Shown: in pieces, positions 1 through 11,652 of the stretch
Layout of the letters: each line of letters opens with the position of its first letter
Position numbering within the stretch: the first letter of the stretch is position 1
Origin: Nemertoderma westbladi
Lineage: Eukaryota > Xenacoelomorpha > Nemertodermatida > Nemertodermatidae
Direction of reading: 5' to 3'
Assembly: GCA_032718475.1 (NCBI GenBank)
Contig: JAUCBJ010000770.1
Location: 1 to 55,568, forward strand
Length of the DNA: 55,568 bases
Program-made: the position numbers and the translations under genes
The notes under the pieces: model-generated
Databases searched by the model: none
Told to the model about the DNA's origin: nothing
Seen by the model: only the letters and a program-made list of their open reading frames with translations

Positions 1-650
1 ACCGCTATTTAATAGCTCTTTTAGTTTTCAAGTTATGTAAATTTCCATTTAGGGAATCCTATTGAAATTACTATTACTATGTATAATGAAAGGTCGATTA
101 TCTCCAAATATTTTTTTTCATGAAATTGTCAACTTTAAAACCCTACTACTTCTACAATTTTTGAGTAATTAGTCTGAAACTTACTGTGGGTGTCTAGATA
201 GCCACCCTGCATAAAAGTATCAGACAACTTTTCGAAATTTTTTGTTAATAAATTTAATACTATTTATAAAAAACCTAAAAATTTGCATAAATTTGCAGCG
301 CCACCTAGCGGTGCAGAATTATTTTAACAACATTTCGCCTGATAGTTATGTTGCCCCATCTTTGATCTATCATATAAAAAAACTTTTATGTGATTAGGTT
401 CAAAACTGTAAAAGCCTTAGGGTTTTAAGCGCAACCAAGTTTTTTTTGTTGTTAACTAGTATTAACTAATATTAAATAGCAAAAAAAAAAAAATTCTGAC
501 CTGTCATGTAGAATAGCAACTTAGGCACCTATATGCCAAATTTTAGCCAAAACCAAACAATTTTGAAACGCTGAGAGTGATAAATCGAAGAGTTGTCCGA
601 AAATGGTGTACCCCCCCCTTAAATTGAATAAAGATCCTTCAGCGAACAAC
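1..650. other. AT-rich sequence without a gene
   Basis: No coding frame here looks real: the short open frames are low complexity. An A-run lies at about 481-493 and a short C-run near 605. The one noticeable site is around 298-311, where the minus strand reads CCGCTAGGTGGCGC, a close match to the CTCF core motif. Confidence 0.6.
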
Positions 651-1630
651 AATTGGACGGATCCATCATGGATGTCCTTATTTCTCACGCGTGTTTGTTT
701 GTTTGTTTTGTGTTCTTGCACTTAATGCGTTGATGTATTTGGATGAAACTTTTGATGATAGATTCATTATCGGCCATAGTTGTGTATGCAAGGTTTTGGT
801 TGCGAGGGACCTGCTGGTTGCCTGGCACAGTGAAATTAATTGTAGAATTACCGATCGTAATCGTAGAATTGGGCAAAGTGCCGTCTGTACAACACAATTA
901 TTATTTTATTGTTTGTTGTAATGAATTACGCGCATAAGCAGGGCAGCCTAATAAGTAATAACGAATGAGAATACAATAGTTGTCAATGTGGAGCAGACAG
1001 CTCTCTGAATTACACTGTTACTTACCTCCACACTGAAGCTCCAATAGGATGTTGTCTTGGCAACGATATTCGGGATTGGCTAGCCAGTATGATAATACAA
1101 TAGTATAATATAGCATAAAATATTGTAGATGTTAAAAAAACACTTTTTGTTAGAAATGTATCTTCTCCTACAATTGTAAACGAAATAAAGCGAAATTTTG
1201 CATAAAGCATGTCCAATAGGTGCTCCCTATCCTATGGGGTGTCGACAGAATTTTGATTGAGTGAATTCTACGATTATGATCGGTCATTCTAGAATTAATT
1301 TCACTGTTGCTAGGCAACCAAAAGGTCACTCGCAACCAAGACTTTGCATACATAACTAGGTCCGGTAATGAACCTATCATTAAAATTTCAACCAATTCCA
1401 TCAATATTAAGTGCAAGAAGTTGTGTGAACAAACAAACACACAAACAAGCAAACAAACAAACAAGTGTGAGAAATAAGGACATCCATGATGGATCCGTCC
1501 AACATCCGTGATGGATCCGTCCAATTGAGAGAGCTGTCTGCTCAACATTGACAACTATTGGGTTATCATTCGTTATTACTTATTAGGCTACCCTGCTTAG
1601 GCGCCTAATTTATTACAACAATAATAATTA
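651..1630. repeat. rearranged inverted repeat (foldback, MITE-like)
   Basis: Sequence at about 655-872 reappears inverted at about 1243-1501, with shared blocks such as ATGGATGTCCTTATTTCTCA and GTGAAATTAATT. A second block at about 903-1006, carrying TAATAAGTAATAACGAATGA and GCAGACAGCTCTCT, reappears inverted at about 1523-1624. The two inverted blocks are not in mirror order, so this is not one simple palindrome but a foldback that was rearranged or inserted twice. The TTAGGCGCCTAA-type word near 1598 recurs in similar form near 9580. There is no coding capacity. Confidence 0.7.
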
Positions 1631-1639
1631 TATTTTGTG

Positions 1640-2370
1640 GGGCGAGACACGAATGGCGAGCCATCAGCGAACTGATATAATTATACTCTGGCCGTTTTTC
1701 AAAAGTCTGTGTGTGTGTGTGTGTGTCGGAAGCCATAAATGTCGGAAGCCATAATCTAAATTAATATCTTCAGCTAAATTGTATGGTTGAGTCATTTTGA
1801 ACGGTCTCTCCATGGAAATTAATTATTTAGCACCATACGATTAAAGTTATTTTGCACAGAAATTAGATATCTGGAATCCATGTACCCCATTCCATTATAG
1901 TTTTTTATTTTTCAAGTGATTTGCATTAATAAAGGTATTTTTCATTGATATAAACATAATTAACATTGTAAATTCATACGCTGATTCCATTCCCCCCCAT
2001 ATAGCCTAAGCATGGCAAGGGCAGCCGTGCCCAATAATATTTCTTGAAGTTGTACATTACTAACATGGCAAGCTAAAGTCATTGACCAAGCCAGCGCCTA
2101 GGCTAGCACACAAGGACACAACTGTAGTAGTCTTGTAGAAGGAATAGTGCTCCTTAAATACATCTCAACAGACATCAATTCATTTGCCTGTGCCTACCAT
2201 AACATAACATATATCCTTGATTTCCAATCACCTCTCACCACAATTATTATTAGTAATTAAAAGTTTCAATTCGGTTTTTCTTTCCGTTATCCATTATCTA
2301 TTCAGTTATTACATTATTAATAAATAAATGTTTTAAAATATATCTTACGAAATATGGTTAATAATTAAAA
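1640..2370. other. non-coding stretch
   Basis: No gene is seen. A (GT)n microsatellite lies at about 1709-1726. The phrase at about 1638-1675 (GGGGCGAGACACGAATGGCG) recurs in altered form near 49213, which suggests a shared dispersed repeat. The rest is AT-rich. Confidence 0.5.
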
Positions 2371-2379
2371 CTTGTCGCT

Positions 2380-2775
2380 AACATTCTCGCTATGGGGGTG
2401 CAGATTACATTTCTGATGTCAGTTTTCACTTTTACATAAATATAGTCTGTCTGTCTGTCGGTCATTCTGTTTGTCAGTCTGTCAAAACATAAAAAATAAT
2501 TCAAATTAACTAACATTCTCGTTATGGGGGTTTTAATGGGTGCTGATTTCATTTCAGATGTCAGTTTTCACGTTTAATAAATATAGTCTGTCTGGCTGTC
2601 GGTCTGTCGGTCTTTCTGTCAGTCAGTCAGTCTGTCAAAACTTAAGAAAGTATACTAACTAACCAACATTCCCGCTATGGGGGTTTTAGGGGTTGCTGAT
2701 TTCATTTCTGATGTCAGTGTACACGTTTACATAAATCTAGTCTGTCTGTCTGTCTGTCTTTCTGTCAGTCTGTAC
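2380..2775. repeat. tandem repeat, about 3 copies of 132-153 bp
   Basis: Each copy begins with a variant of AACATTCTCGCTATGGGGG (2380, 2512, 2665), continues with TTTCTGATGTCAG and ends in runs of GTCTGTCTGTC. The copies differ in length mainly in the TCTG/TCGG microsatellite part. It is non-coding. Confidence 0.8.
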
Positions 2776-3889
2776 TACTGTACTAGGTGTTTGGCATTAC
2801 GCCATATACCTACCACTAACAATACAGTCTACAATACAGCCTATCTACAGCACAGAATGGATTTTTTGCCATGAAGAGCACTAAATGTCTTTAATACTGT
2901 CCACCAGTATACCTGGACCAAGAGCCTTCCAATAAAACATGTATTCCAGCATGACGTCCACTGCATGTCTAAGTGTTGTCCATGGTGACTTGCACTGGAC
3001 GTCATAGGCTCTAAGGGGTTAAACAACACGTTCCCTACTTCGCCCAGTCGACACCCCAGCCATTTTTCACCAATCCTTTTTTAGAGTTTTTAATTTTTTT
3101 TGGTATTGGTGAAAGTTGTAGAACATTAGTAGATATGTTTTTTATGATAGCTACCGGTAGTGTTTTTTTGCTAGCTAGTATTTTTAGAAATTATAAAAAA
3201 TGTGAAAGTCCATGATATTTCAGGTAGACAGAGGGGTCCACCGTGACTTTGGGTCATCACGCATTTTTATTTGCTTAAACTTTAGTCGGACCTTAGAGTA
3301 ATCAAAATCCGTCGGGTGCCACTTCGGCACCTTTGGGGAACTTTTTATAAAGCACTTAACCTAAGTTTCCATAGCAACCGGCATACAAGGTTTTATTTTG
3401 AGATATCTGCGACCTTGCACCTATTGCCACAACTCTTGTTAATTATTCTGAATAAGATTTCTAGAAGATTAGTTCTCATAGCAACATTATTAATCATAAA
3501 TTTTGGCCTTTGGGATGTTTATTAAGATATGCCAACTACTGCATTAAACTTTATATTATTTATGTAACTATTTATAAAAGCAAACAATTATAATCACTGA
3601 GGGGTTATTAATCACATTTAGTTTTCAAGTTAATTAGATGAGTTAGTTTACTCCTTTCAAATGCAAATTTTGACGTTTATCTATCCTACGTTTGCAGAAA
3701 ATAGGTACAGTAGATTCAATGTGCCATCATTCTTTACTGCGTACCTATCTGGGTATCTATCCCAAATATTCTCCATTACTGGTATTACGAAAGATAATCA
3801 ATCAGCTAGAAGAGTTGTATGTTTACTAAATTAATTATTTAAACGGAATATTGCTTTAAACATTGTATTTATTTTTACACTTTGAAGTG

Positions 3890-5304
3890 GTGCAGGTGCA
3901 TATTGTAGTACATGGTAGAGCGGCTATTGGACGATCGATTGGACGAACAGGCACTTTCGGACTTGCAATTTCAAGATATAGTTTTAAGGATCGAAATTGG
4001 GGCAATGGATGAGACGCCAGGATCCGGTATTAGTTTGTCATTGATCACCATCCAACCAAACTTGTTAACAGCCAACAGTGGAGGTGCAGGATCATCAGCA
4101 GCTCTCCACAAAAGAACTTGCAAAAGAGCCCGTTTTACATGTTGTACAGCGGCACTCTGTGTGGGGGGAAGGTTGAATACTTTCGGGTGTTGCCTCTTTG
4201 AAGTGAATAGCCTATGTCGAAGTTCATTCAGAGTATCCGATATGCCACCACCATAGAGGTGTACTTGTAAATTTACAGCACCCATTCCGCATAATTTAAT
4301 GGAATTCAAATCTGACTTCGAAATGCGAGGAAAATATATGTTATTTGGAACTCCTCCAGAGCTCCCTGTGGACGTCTGCAGTAACTCCATAGCTGTTGAC
4401 TGTTGAGTGGGAGTCACGAAGACCATTTGGGGTAAATACATTTAGGTCAAAGTTATCAATCCGCGCGCAAATTGGTTGACGGTTTTTGTTAAAATCATCC
4501 AAAAATCGCCAGATGAAAAACCACGTTCTCCTGTAAATTTTGCAGCAGACTTTCTAAAACGTAGCACTTCATCATAGCTGGCAATATATCCTTGTGAATG
4601 CAAGAAATCTATAAGTTCCCGGCTTCCAAATAGATAATGAAGCTTTATAGCCATCCCAAAGTGTTGTCTGGTTATACACTCCACGTATTAGTGCCTGTAT
4701 AGACTGCGCCGCCAAGGATACAGGTTTGTACTTTGCATTGGTGCCTGTATAGACTGTATATTCGTGGGGTCCGAAATGAACTATAGCAGGAGTTATGATA
4801 TTGGGCTGACACAGAAGTTAGGTCTATGCCTTCCAGGCGAAGTTTGATAGTTTCTGCTAAATTATCACCATGAGTTAGAATTAGCAAATCACAAACCCGG
4901 AGTAATTCTTCCTTAACAACCTCGGTCTTGCACTGAACCACCCTCTCCCAGCGATTAGGATGCCTACCATCTTTCTTTAGACAAACTTTACCACATATGA
5001 CACAATCGTGCTTATATTTTATCAGTACATCAGAACGCAATTTTTTCACAGGTGGTTCTGGTAATTTCTGTGCGTTGGAAATGTGTCGTCGTTTTAACTC
5101 ACGCTCTATGTTGATTCGAAGTATATTATGTAGAAATGCACTGTTTGTGAAAAATAACATTCAGTTCCGAATCGTTATTAAGTTTTCGCTGAAGAATCTC
5201 TTTGAGGTTATCACTTTTTTTAATGTTCTTTATGCGAATAGGTCCTCCAGTGATTAGTGTTCCAGATGTTTTTCGGCAAAACAGACACAAATCATCCACC
5301 ATTT
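3890..5304 (-). pseudogene. degenerate repeat-family gene with two C2HC-type zinc motifs
   Basis: Reading leftward from an ATG at 5304, the frame starts with a Cys pair (CLFCRK) followed by a FHKQC motif. A second similar unit follows (CVICGK, RWERVVQCK, YHNSC), then HYLFGSRELIDFLHSQGY at about 4570-4645, a DNFDLN motif near 4430-4460, and a block ending in PPTQSAAVQHVKRALLQVL at about 4080-4200. I recognise the order as a multi-copy gene family, function unknown, common in marine invertebrate genomes. It is broken by a stop in the first zinc unit, frameshifts near 5120 and 4690, at least two shifts around 4350-4475, and a TGA at 3971 where a Cys-rich tail (CNCKS) would begin. It lies inside long inverted repeats, so it may be the cargo or transposase gene of that element. 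Function is not inferred. Confidence 0.65.
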
Positions 5305-5495
5305 AGCGCCGATTAAATAACAGTACATGATGTTGGGATGTTTCACCTTCGATCGTCCTATTATGATAAATATTTCGTCTTTTGAAACGTAAATAGGGTA
5401 CTAGTTCGTCATGTCGAAACCCCCATCCAATTGTTTTCCACGAGATAAAACTTCTTTGATTTTTATATATTATTTTCTCGAACCCACAGACCCCC

Positions 5496-8284
5496 GTGAA
5501 TTGGGGCTACTTTGATCAATTTACGACTATCCTTGCCTTTCCACATCGACTGGGATATGTTTCGGTTATAAAAACATTATCAATATAACATTCTACATGC
5601 ATTTCACTAATTCCAACCATAAAAAAATTGGTTGGATGCAGTGGAATGTTTTTTTTTATATTTTTTCAACTGATCAATGTTACCCCCTGGGCTACTTTGA
5701 TCACCCTTTATTTCCAATCAAAAATCAACGTAGCCTCATCTATGGGGCTTTATTGATCACTTAACATAGTTTCCCACTCCTTAAAATGTTTTAAAATCTA
5801 GATTTTTCTAATATATATGTATCTATCTATATTACTACTTACTAGCCTATGCATGTAGCCTTACTGGTAATGCATAATTTCTGTGACATCTCGGATCTTC
5901 ATAAAATCGTTTGAAATCGTTTGACAGCCAATGACTTCCTCAACTGGGAAAGTGTATGGCTGACCGCGAGATCTGGGGGCGCTACGTTGCTGGGTCTGCC
6001 GGCCCTGCACCTTAGTGCAAGCCGATCATCGTCATCATGCAGAGGCGCACGCTATTTTGTTGTTATGTTACAAAACTCAGATTGATTCTGTCTGATTGCA
6101 TTCATATACCATTTATAAATTTAGAATTTAAACAAAACAAAAATTAACAAAAAAATTTTATAAAGTGATAGTACTGTATTGCATAAAATTAATTGCATAT
6201 GAGTAGGCTTATTGTAGTTTCTTTAGGGCGATAATATTGCAGTATTATTGCATAAAATTAATTGCATATTTTAAGTTGGCTATTGCACAGTTTAGGTGAG
6301 ACTCGAATTTAAAATGGCTGAACTGATGAGTTATGAAGATCACACAGACCAGTTGTGGGGCGAGTTGCTCTACTGGCAACAGTAATAGGGCTCATCGTCT
6401 CCTTCACTATAGAGCTCCGGTGGTACACAATCTCCACAGTACCATTTCTCGCACAGGTCACACATGACCCAATTTGGTTGATTATCATCTCTATTCTCCC
6501 AAGAGAGATCGCAGTCGGCACAGGTGGATTCTGACACTGATGGGACAGTAGCTAGACAAAGAGCAGGGCCAATAATTGCGTCAGAAACAGATGATGTTGG
6601 TGTACTCGTGGTTATCCCAGAAGTTCCTGCTAAATCAGCTACAGTGATGGCTCTTCCAGGAGTAACCCTCCTTCCTTGTGACTGACGTTCTACTGTGGCA
6701 GAACGTGTACTTCCTTGGAGCTCAGATTGCAGAATCTCGATAACTGCATCGTTAATGCAACTATCTCTATCCAAATCCACATTGGGATGTTTTGGGATAT
6801 GGCGCAGTGCCTTCTCTTTATCTAAGGGGGAGATCCCACACGAACTAAACCCCTTCCTTATATTTGATTGGCTTGTTGCTGAAAGCTTACCATGAAGACG
6901 TTTCAACAAAGAGGGGAACTGCGCCTTGGGTATAGTACCCTTTATTCTGCTTTCCCTTCTCCATTCTGCTAAAATCTTGCGCCATGCAGTTTTGGCAGGT
7001 TTAAAAAAAGCAACATCCAATGGTTGCAGAATATGGGTAGTGTTCGGTGGAAGTGGGACAAAGCGGATATTGTTCTCTTCGCATGACTTCACTACATCTA
7101 CAGACATGTGAGATCCAAGGTTGTCGCCAATAAGGACTTTACGACCAGGCAGATGTTCAATGGATGGTTTGTATACTTCAAAAAACCAGGTTTCAAATCT
7201 ATCCATTGTAAACCATCCAGATTCTGTGCTGCTGTAGAAAGCTCCCTCTGGTCCCCCAAGTTTCCAACCTTCATACATGTTCTTAGCTTTGTGAACGACC
7301 ATAACTGGGTTCATGGTGCCATCTGTCGATCCGCTATACATCACAGAAGTCATTTGCTTCGAATTATCGATAACTCTCTCCACTCGTTTTGCTCCCCTCC
7401 AACATATAACGCGCTTGGTTCCAGGTTCATTCGAGAATCCAGTTTCGTCGTAGTTACATATGTTTTCTGGAGGAACACCGTCAATCTCATTTTTCAGTTC
7501 ACTGAAAAAGTTGTCTATGATCTTCTCCGAAATCTTAGCCCGGGCTGGCTTGATAATAGACGCAAAACGCTGTGTCATATTGTGACGATTAAGAAAACCT
7601 CTGACCCACTCAACTCCTGGTAAATTATCCTGAAACTGATCTACTGTAAGCCCTTGCTTGTTTAGGAAATTTCGGGTAAGTTGGTGTACTTCGAAATGAT
7701 CCATGGGCTTTTTCCACACCACAAATGTGTCTATGGCGTCCGCTATCCTTTTCTCATCAGCTAGGATTATAGCAGGGGGATTCGACGCCTTTCTTATACC
7801 CATTCCATTTCCGATTGCAGAAACAGCTTTACTCAGGGCATCTTTGGTAAAATTATTGTAGGTCCGCGCACCCAGTGGGGTCTTATAGTATAGTATATAT
7901 AACCATGACAGTTCTGTAGCATAGACTTCAGCAGTTCCTATAGGCCTACGAAAGGGCTAGCATCTGCTGCTGCTAGAATGATATAGGCCTAGATACCAGT
8001 ACAGGGCTTACAGTTCATAGTTGCACCCTTAACAGTCAGACAGTAGGTCTAATACGTGTAAAAAAATATGGCCTAGTGGCCTACTACCGATAGCCTAATC
8101 CAGTAATCAGTACCTAACTGCCTAAGATGCTAGATTATATTCATTAGGTATATTCAGCTTATTCATCATGTGAGGGATGTAATTAGCTTAATATGTGTAT
8201 AAATTTCCACTTGCCACAACAAGGTGATCAAAGTTTCCCCACCCGATCAAAGTTTCCCCAGGGATCAAAGTAGCCCCAATTCAC
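5496..8284 (-). mobile_element. pogo/Tigger-like DNA transposon
   Basis: A 22-bp perfect inverted repeat bounds this segment: 5496-5517 and 8263-8284, with core GGGGCTACTTTGATC. Sub-terminal copies of the same word lie inside each end (near 5690 and 5745 on the left, 8225-8256 on the right), which could be transposase-binding sites. The single gene is the transposase on the minus strand. The flanks (CCCCC on the left, AGAAC on the right) show no clear target-site duplication; a TA duplication, usual for the superfamily, is not visible. The element sits inside the older long-inverted-repeat element. Confidence 0.85.
6370..7803 (-). CDS. pogo-like DDD transposase with C-terminal PHD-like finger
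   Basis: A 477-residue open frame. It has a CENP-B/Tc5-type DNA-binding stretch (about 35-90) and a DDE-superfamily core with the three acidic residues visible: D119 in NYDETGF, D227 in LIGDNLGSH and D263 in LQPLDVAFFK, a D-35-D spacing as in Tc1/mariner-pogo enzymes. A basic linker follows, then a C-terminal Cys-rich domain (about 428-477) with C-x2-C...C-x2-C-x4-C-x2-C spacing typical of a PHD finger. The frame stays open upstream to about 7960 and reads a psq-like helix-turn-helix (YNNFTKDALSKAV), so the ATG at 7803 is probably not the true N-terminus; an upstream exon or start is likely. The frame has no stop or shift, so this copy may be recent. Expected role: nuclear cut-and-paste transposition; the PHD finger suggests chromatin targeting (inference). 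Confidence 0.9.
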   Translation of the reverse strand: MGIRKASNPPAIILADEKRIADAIDTFVVWKKPMDHFEVHQLTRNFLNKQGLTVDQFQDNLPGVEWVRGFLNRHNMTQRFASIIKPARAKISEKIIDNFFSELKNEIDGVPPENICNYDETGFSNEPGTKRVICWRGAKRVERVIDNSKQMTSVMYSGSTDGTMNPVMVVHKAKNMYEGWKLGGPEGAFYSSTESGWFTMDRFETWFFEVYKPSIEHLPGRKVLIGDNLGSHMSVDVVKSCEENNIRFVPLPPNTTHILQPLDVAFFKPAKTAWRKILAEWRRESRIKGTIPKAQFPSLLKRLHGKLSATSQSNIRKGFSSCGISPLDKEKALRHIPKHPNVDLDRDSCINDAVIEILQSELQGSTRSATVERQSQGRRVTPGRAITVADLAGTSGITTSTPTSSVSDAIIGPALCLATVPSVSESTCADCDLSWENRDDNQPNWVMCDLCEKWYCGDCVPPELYSEGDDEPYYCCQ

Positions 8285-8930
8285 AGAACATAGTCAACAT
8301 TCTATAATTATTCTAGCTTCTATTTATCAAAATACTAGCTATTAAAAAAATTTACTAAAAAACCAAAATTATTTTATTTACAGTTTTTGCTTATTCCGGA
8401 ATATTTTAGAAATTTCAATTTAGCTAAATTCATTTTCAACACAAATAAAACTGCTACCAACTATAAAAAACACTAGCTATGTAAAATACAAAACAAGTTA
8501 CGTAATATTATTTTTTGATTTTATGAATAAATGTGCCGCTGTGTGCTGCCATAAAAAATACTAGCTATACCAATTTCAATAAATAAGACTAATCACCAAT
8601 AAAGTGTGTGTGTAAACCAAGTCAAATTACGAGGCGGTAGGCAATATATAAACGAACCGGTTAACGAAACGACGGTTAACAATACATACCGTTAAAAGAT
8701 TTGCAAAATATTGGTAATCAAAGCTTTCATACAGTATCATAGCTAAGTATACTGCAATTACAGTATATTGAGATCTAAACATACACAGATATACGTACTG
8801 TAGTTGTTTATCTCTGTTCTAGAACACTTAATTTAATTACTCCAGTAACAAACGTTAATAATTTAATGTAATTTTTGGAATAGGTTGACTAATTTGTACT
8901 TGTATTTTATGCTGTGAAAAAAAATTCCCC
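8285..8930. other. AT-rich filler of the long-inverted-repeat element
   Basis: No gene. Repeated words such as ACTAGCTA followed by A-runs occur near 8335, 8475 and 8563, and a TTCTAGAAC palindrome lies near 8817. The same words recur in the inverted repeats and again at 52500-54500. Confidence 0.45.
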
Positions 8931-9215
8931 AAGGTGTCCCAACTGGCACCCGGTGAATATTTACATTATTATTATCAGGGAAGACATTGAGAAAATAAAA
9001 TTGCGTGATGACCCAAGTTCACGGTCCTCCCTTGAGCTCTATTGAGCGTCTACTGGACTAGTTGAAGAATATATTAATGGCCAAAATAATTTCCAAAAAT
9101 TACTAGCTAGTAAAAAATACTAGCATTATACAATAAAAAATCTACTAAGTTTCTAGAACATTCACTAATATAAAAAAGCACTCAAAATCACAAAAAAATA
9201 AAGGTTAAAAAACTC

Positions 9216-10239
9216 ATTCGGGACCCTTTTGCTTAAGGAGTCAAAATTGTAGAAAAAATTCCCGAAGTTCCCGAATTTTTAAGAATGCTGTGCCAAAATC
9301 AATACACAACACACGCACACTACTGAATTTAAAAATTTATATAGATTGCAACTTATATTTGGCTACCTTTTAATGGGTGACTAATTTAATTATTCACCCC
9401 TATATATTTGTAGCCTTTTTAATTTGTGCCTTTAATTGAATCAAACATTAAACTAAAATATATGTCACAATATTGATCTGTCTGTAGCTGGTCAATGAAT
9501 CTCTCATAAATTTGTTAATTAGTCGCTGCTCAGTCAATGTTTCGTTTTGAGTTTTACGTTATTAGGCTGCCCCGTATAGGCGCGTAATTTTTTATAACAA
9601 TATTGATCCGTCCATATTGCCAGCTTTCGCTGGCAAGCTTGTTCTTTGGTAATATCACATTTGAGGCACAGTGGTAAGAAATTTTTTTGGTCGATTCCCC
9701 TATGCCCATGGCGAACCACTTATATACTATTTTCAAAAGTTTGTTGATTCAGCTAAGTCCATGGCAATAGTAGTAATAATAACAATACTTGATTAGCATT
9801 GTATTGCACTGTAATATTGCATATAATTACCTAATTAACTAAAACTGCTAATTAACTATTAATAAATGCCACAAACTGAAAATTGATTTATTATTGTACA
9901 AAATGCCACAATTCCTAAAAATATGCACTGTAATATAATAATTGCTTAATAATAATTTGACTTAAAAAAACGTACTAAAAATGATAGATTAATTAAAAAA
10001 TACTTAGGCTGTTAGGCCTATACTTATAAATTACAACATTAACTAAAAAAACTCTTATTAAAAATTTATTAATAATTAATTACACGAATAATACTTAGTA
10101 TAAAACGTCACAACAAAGTACTGTAAAGTAATTCACAACATAATTATATTGTAAAGTTATATTATTTAAAAAGTAAGAAATTAACTAAAAATTATAATTA
10201 ATACGTATGCAAAAAGTGGGTCACACAATTCTAACTAAA
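9216..10239. other. non-coding AT-rich stretch with a MITE-like fragment
   Basis: A block at about 9555-9600 (TTATTAGGCTGCCCCGTATA, then GGCGCGTAAT) resembles the inner block of the foldback at 903-1006 and 1523-1624, so it is probably a diverged copy. The rest is very AT-rich with no convincing frame. Confidence 0.45.
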
Positions 10240-10473
10240 CTATGGGAACAATTGCAATTTTACTTTCTCGTTCGCGTCATCCCGCTTCATTGCCATCGAG
10301 CAACGACAACACGTTGGAGGTGTTTCCAGACCGAAGCCGCGTCTTATCCACCACTGAAAGGCGGCTGCAGATGACATCCGCCAAATCTCTGCTAATCGTA
10401 AATCGTTCCGGCACTTAAACTGGCATTCTTCCTCTCCTCCCACAGTGCCGCCGGTACAATTGATCATCGCCAT
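10240..10473 (-). pseudogene. short Cys-containing frame, possible transposase N-terminus
   Basis: A 77-codon frame in an island clearly richer in G+C than its flanks. It reads FQWWIRRGFGLETPPTCCRC followed by SMAMKRDD, a layout (tryptophan-rich helix, Gly-Leu, Pro, Cys-x2-Cys, Met) that resembles the N-terminal zinc part of ISXO2/Merlin-type transposases. That is a weak pattern match; no catalytic domain follows within the window. It could equally be an isolated exon or a chance frame. Confidence 0.25.
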
Positions 10474-10499
10474 TTAAAATATTATTTGACTATTAGTTG

Positions 10500-11615
10500 A
10501 TTGCATACTTAACTTACAGTGCAGTGTTGTATTGCGGTTGTCTGGTACTGGCAGTGTGTATTAAGTGGATTAAGTTAAGTAGTTTTCTAGAAAATGCAGA
10601 TTTTTTCACGTGCTGCGCGAAGGGCACATCGTCCCCTGCAGCCGTAAAATTTACACCACATTAAATACACGACCTGGGGTGTCTGTCTGTAGATTTTCCG
10701 GCAAATTGAAGGAAAATTGGGCAAAAATTTACTTTTCGAGAAAAAAGCCATAAACTCATGATTTTCAATCGTGCTGCTCGAATCGGAAAATCACCCTAAT
10801 TAAAAAAAAAAATGTTCTATGAAGTTACACATGGTCAGAGTGTACGTGTGAAATTTGAGACAAATCGGTCCAAAAATGGTCACTGGGGAAAGGTGTTTGT
10901 CACTGTGCCTCAAATGTAATAGAACCTGTTCTTTAAATTTTGAAACTCCTAATATCTCAGCTGTTTCTCAGCTCTTTAAGATAGATATTGTTATTTGGAA
11001 TCCTTCAGCGCAAGCTTTCCAATGATATGAATTTACGATTAATTACGACAAATATGAAGAATGGCCACGATACGGAGGGTGGGATTATACTGTATTTTAT
11101 TAATTTTTTAATTACATACCATACCAGGGATTGTATTGTACTGTATTTTATTAATTTTTTTTACTGTGCTTTAATAAATAATAATTTTTTGTTTAGCAAA
11201 CTATTTATGCAGCCTACCTATACGATTCAGTTATGATGTACGCAGCGGTAATTCAAGAAATTATTAAAGAAAATGGAAATATTGTGGATTCTGAAATACG
11301 TGATGGTTCTAGAATAACGCAGAAAATGTTAGGCAGAAGTTGGAAAAGTAAGTATGTGTGTAATGGGATTAGGAATATTTCTTGTATTTTCCCCTGGTGC
11401 GGTTAATATGAATTTTAAAATGAAAAACAACGATTAGGGTAAATTTGAGACCTAATCATTACAATGCAACGATATATAAATCTCTAAATCCATTTATGAA
11501 ACCATCAATTATTTCTCTATTAGAGAGCAAAATCTCGAATGTTGAAGCATAATTTTGAAAAATGTGTATTTTTTTCACAGCGTTTTTTGAGTGAGAAAAA
11601 ATAACAAAATTACAA
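10500..11615. repeat. non-coding stretch with dispersed-repeat fragments
   Basis: The block at about 10950-11085 (ATCTCAGCTGTTTCTCAG, TTTGGAATCCTTC, GAATGGC) is a diverged copy of the arms of the foldback at 52957-53821. The phrase CACGTGCTGCGCGAAGG at about 10608 recurs near 50464. A short frame at 11234-11350 ends in AAAGTAAGTA, a good donor sequence, but has no recognisable product. No gene is called. Confidence 0.5.
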
Positions 11616-11652
11616 AAGTGGAAGTGGGAGTGGGAGTGGGAGTGGGAGTGGG
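11616..11652. repeat. short (GTGGGA)n array at the LINE 3' junction
   Basis: About five copies of GTGGGA, the same hexamer as the giant array at 17275-19615, end exactly where the ATTG tail of the minus-strand non-LTR element begins. Confidence 0.85.

Larger units (their letters stand above)
3084..9215. mobile_element. 6.1-kb element with long diverged inverted repeats
   Basis: The sequence at 3084-3345 matches the reverse complement of 8933-9215. Shared landmarks in order are GAGTTTTT, a CTAGCTAGTA palindrome, GAAATTAT, GGGTCATCACGC and GGGTGCC...CACCTT.GGGGAA. Identity is roughly two thirds by eye. This looks like an old DNA transposon with long terminal inverted repeats. It encloses a degenerate minus-strand gene (about 3890-5304) that is a candidate for its own gene, and a later pogo-like insertion (5496-8284). 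I could not find a target-site duplication, and the exact ends are uncertain. Confidence 0.6.

Noticed and set aside
3912-4256. Plus-strand frame opposite the zinc-motif pseudogene
   Set aside because: The minus strand carries the recognisable family motifs; this is a shadow.
7108-7623. Plus-strand frame of 171 codons
   Set aside because: It lies opposite the intact transposase frame and has no recognisable features.
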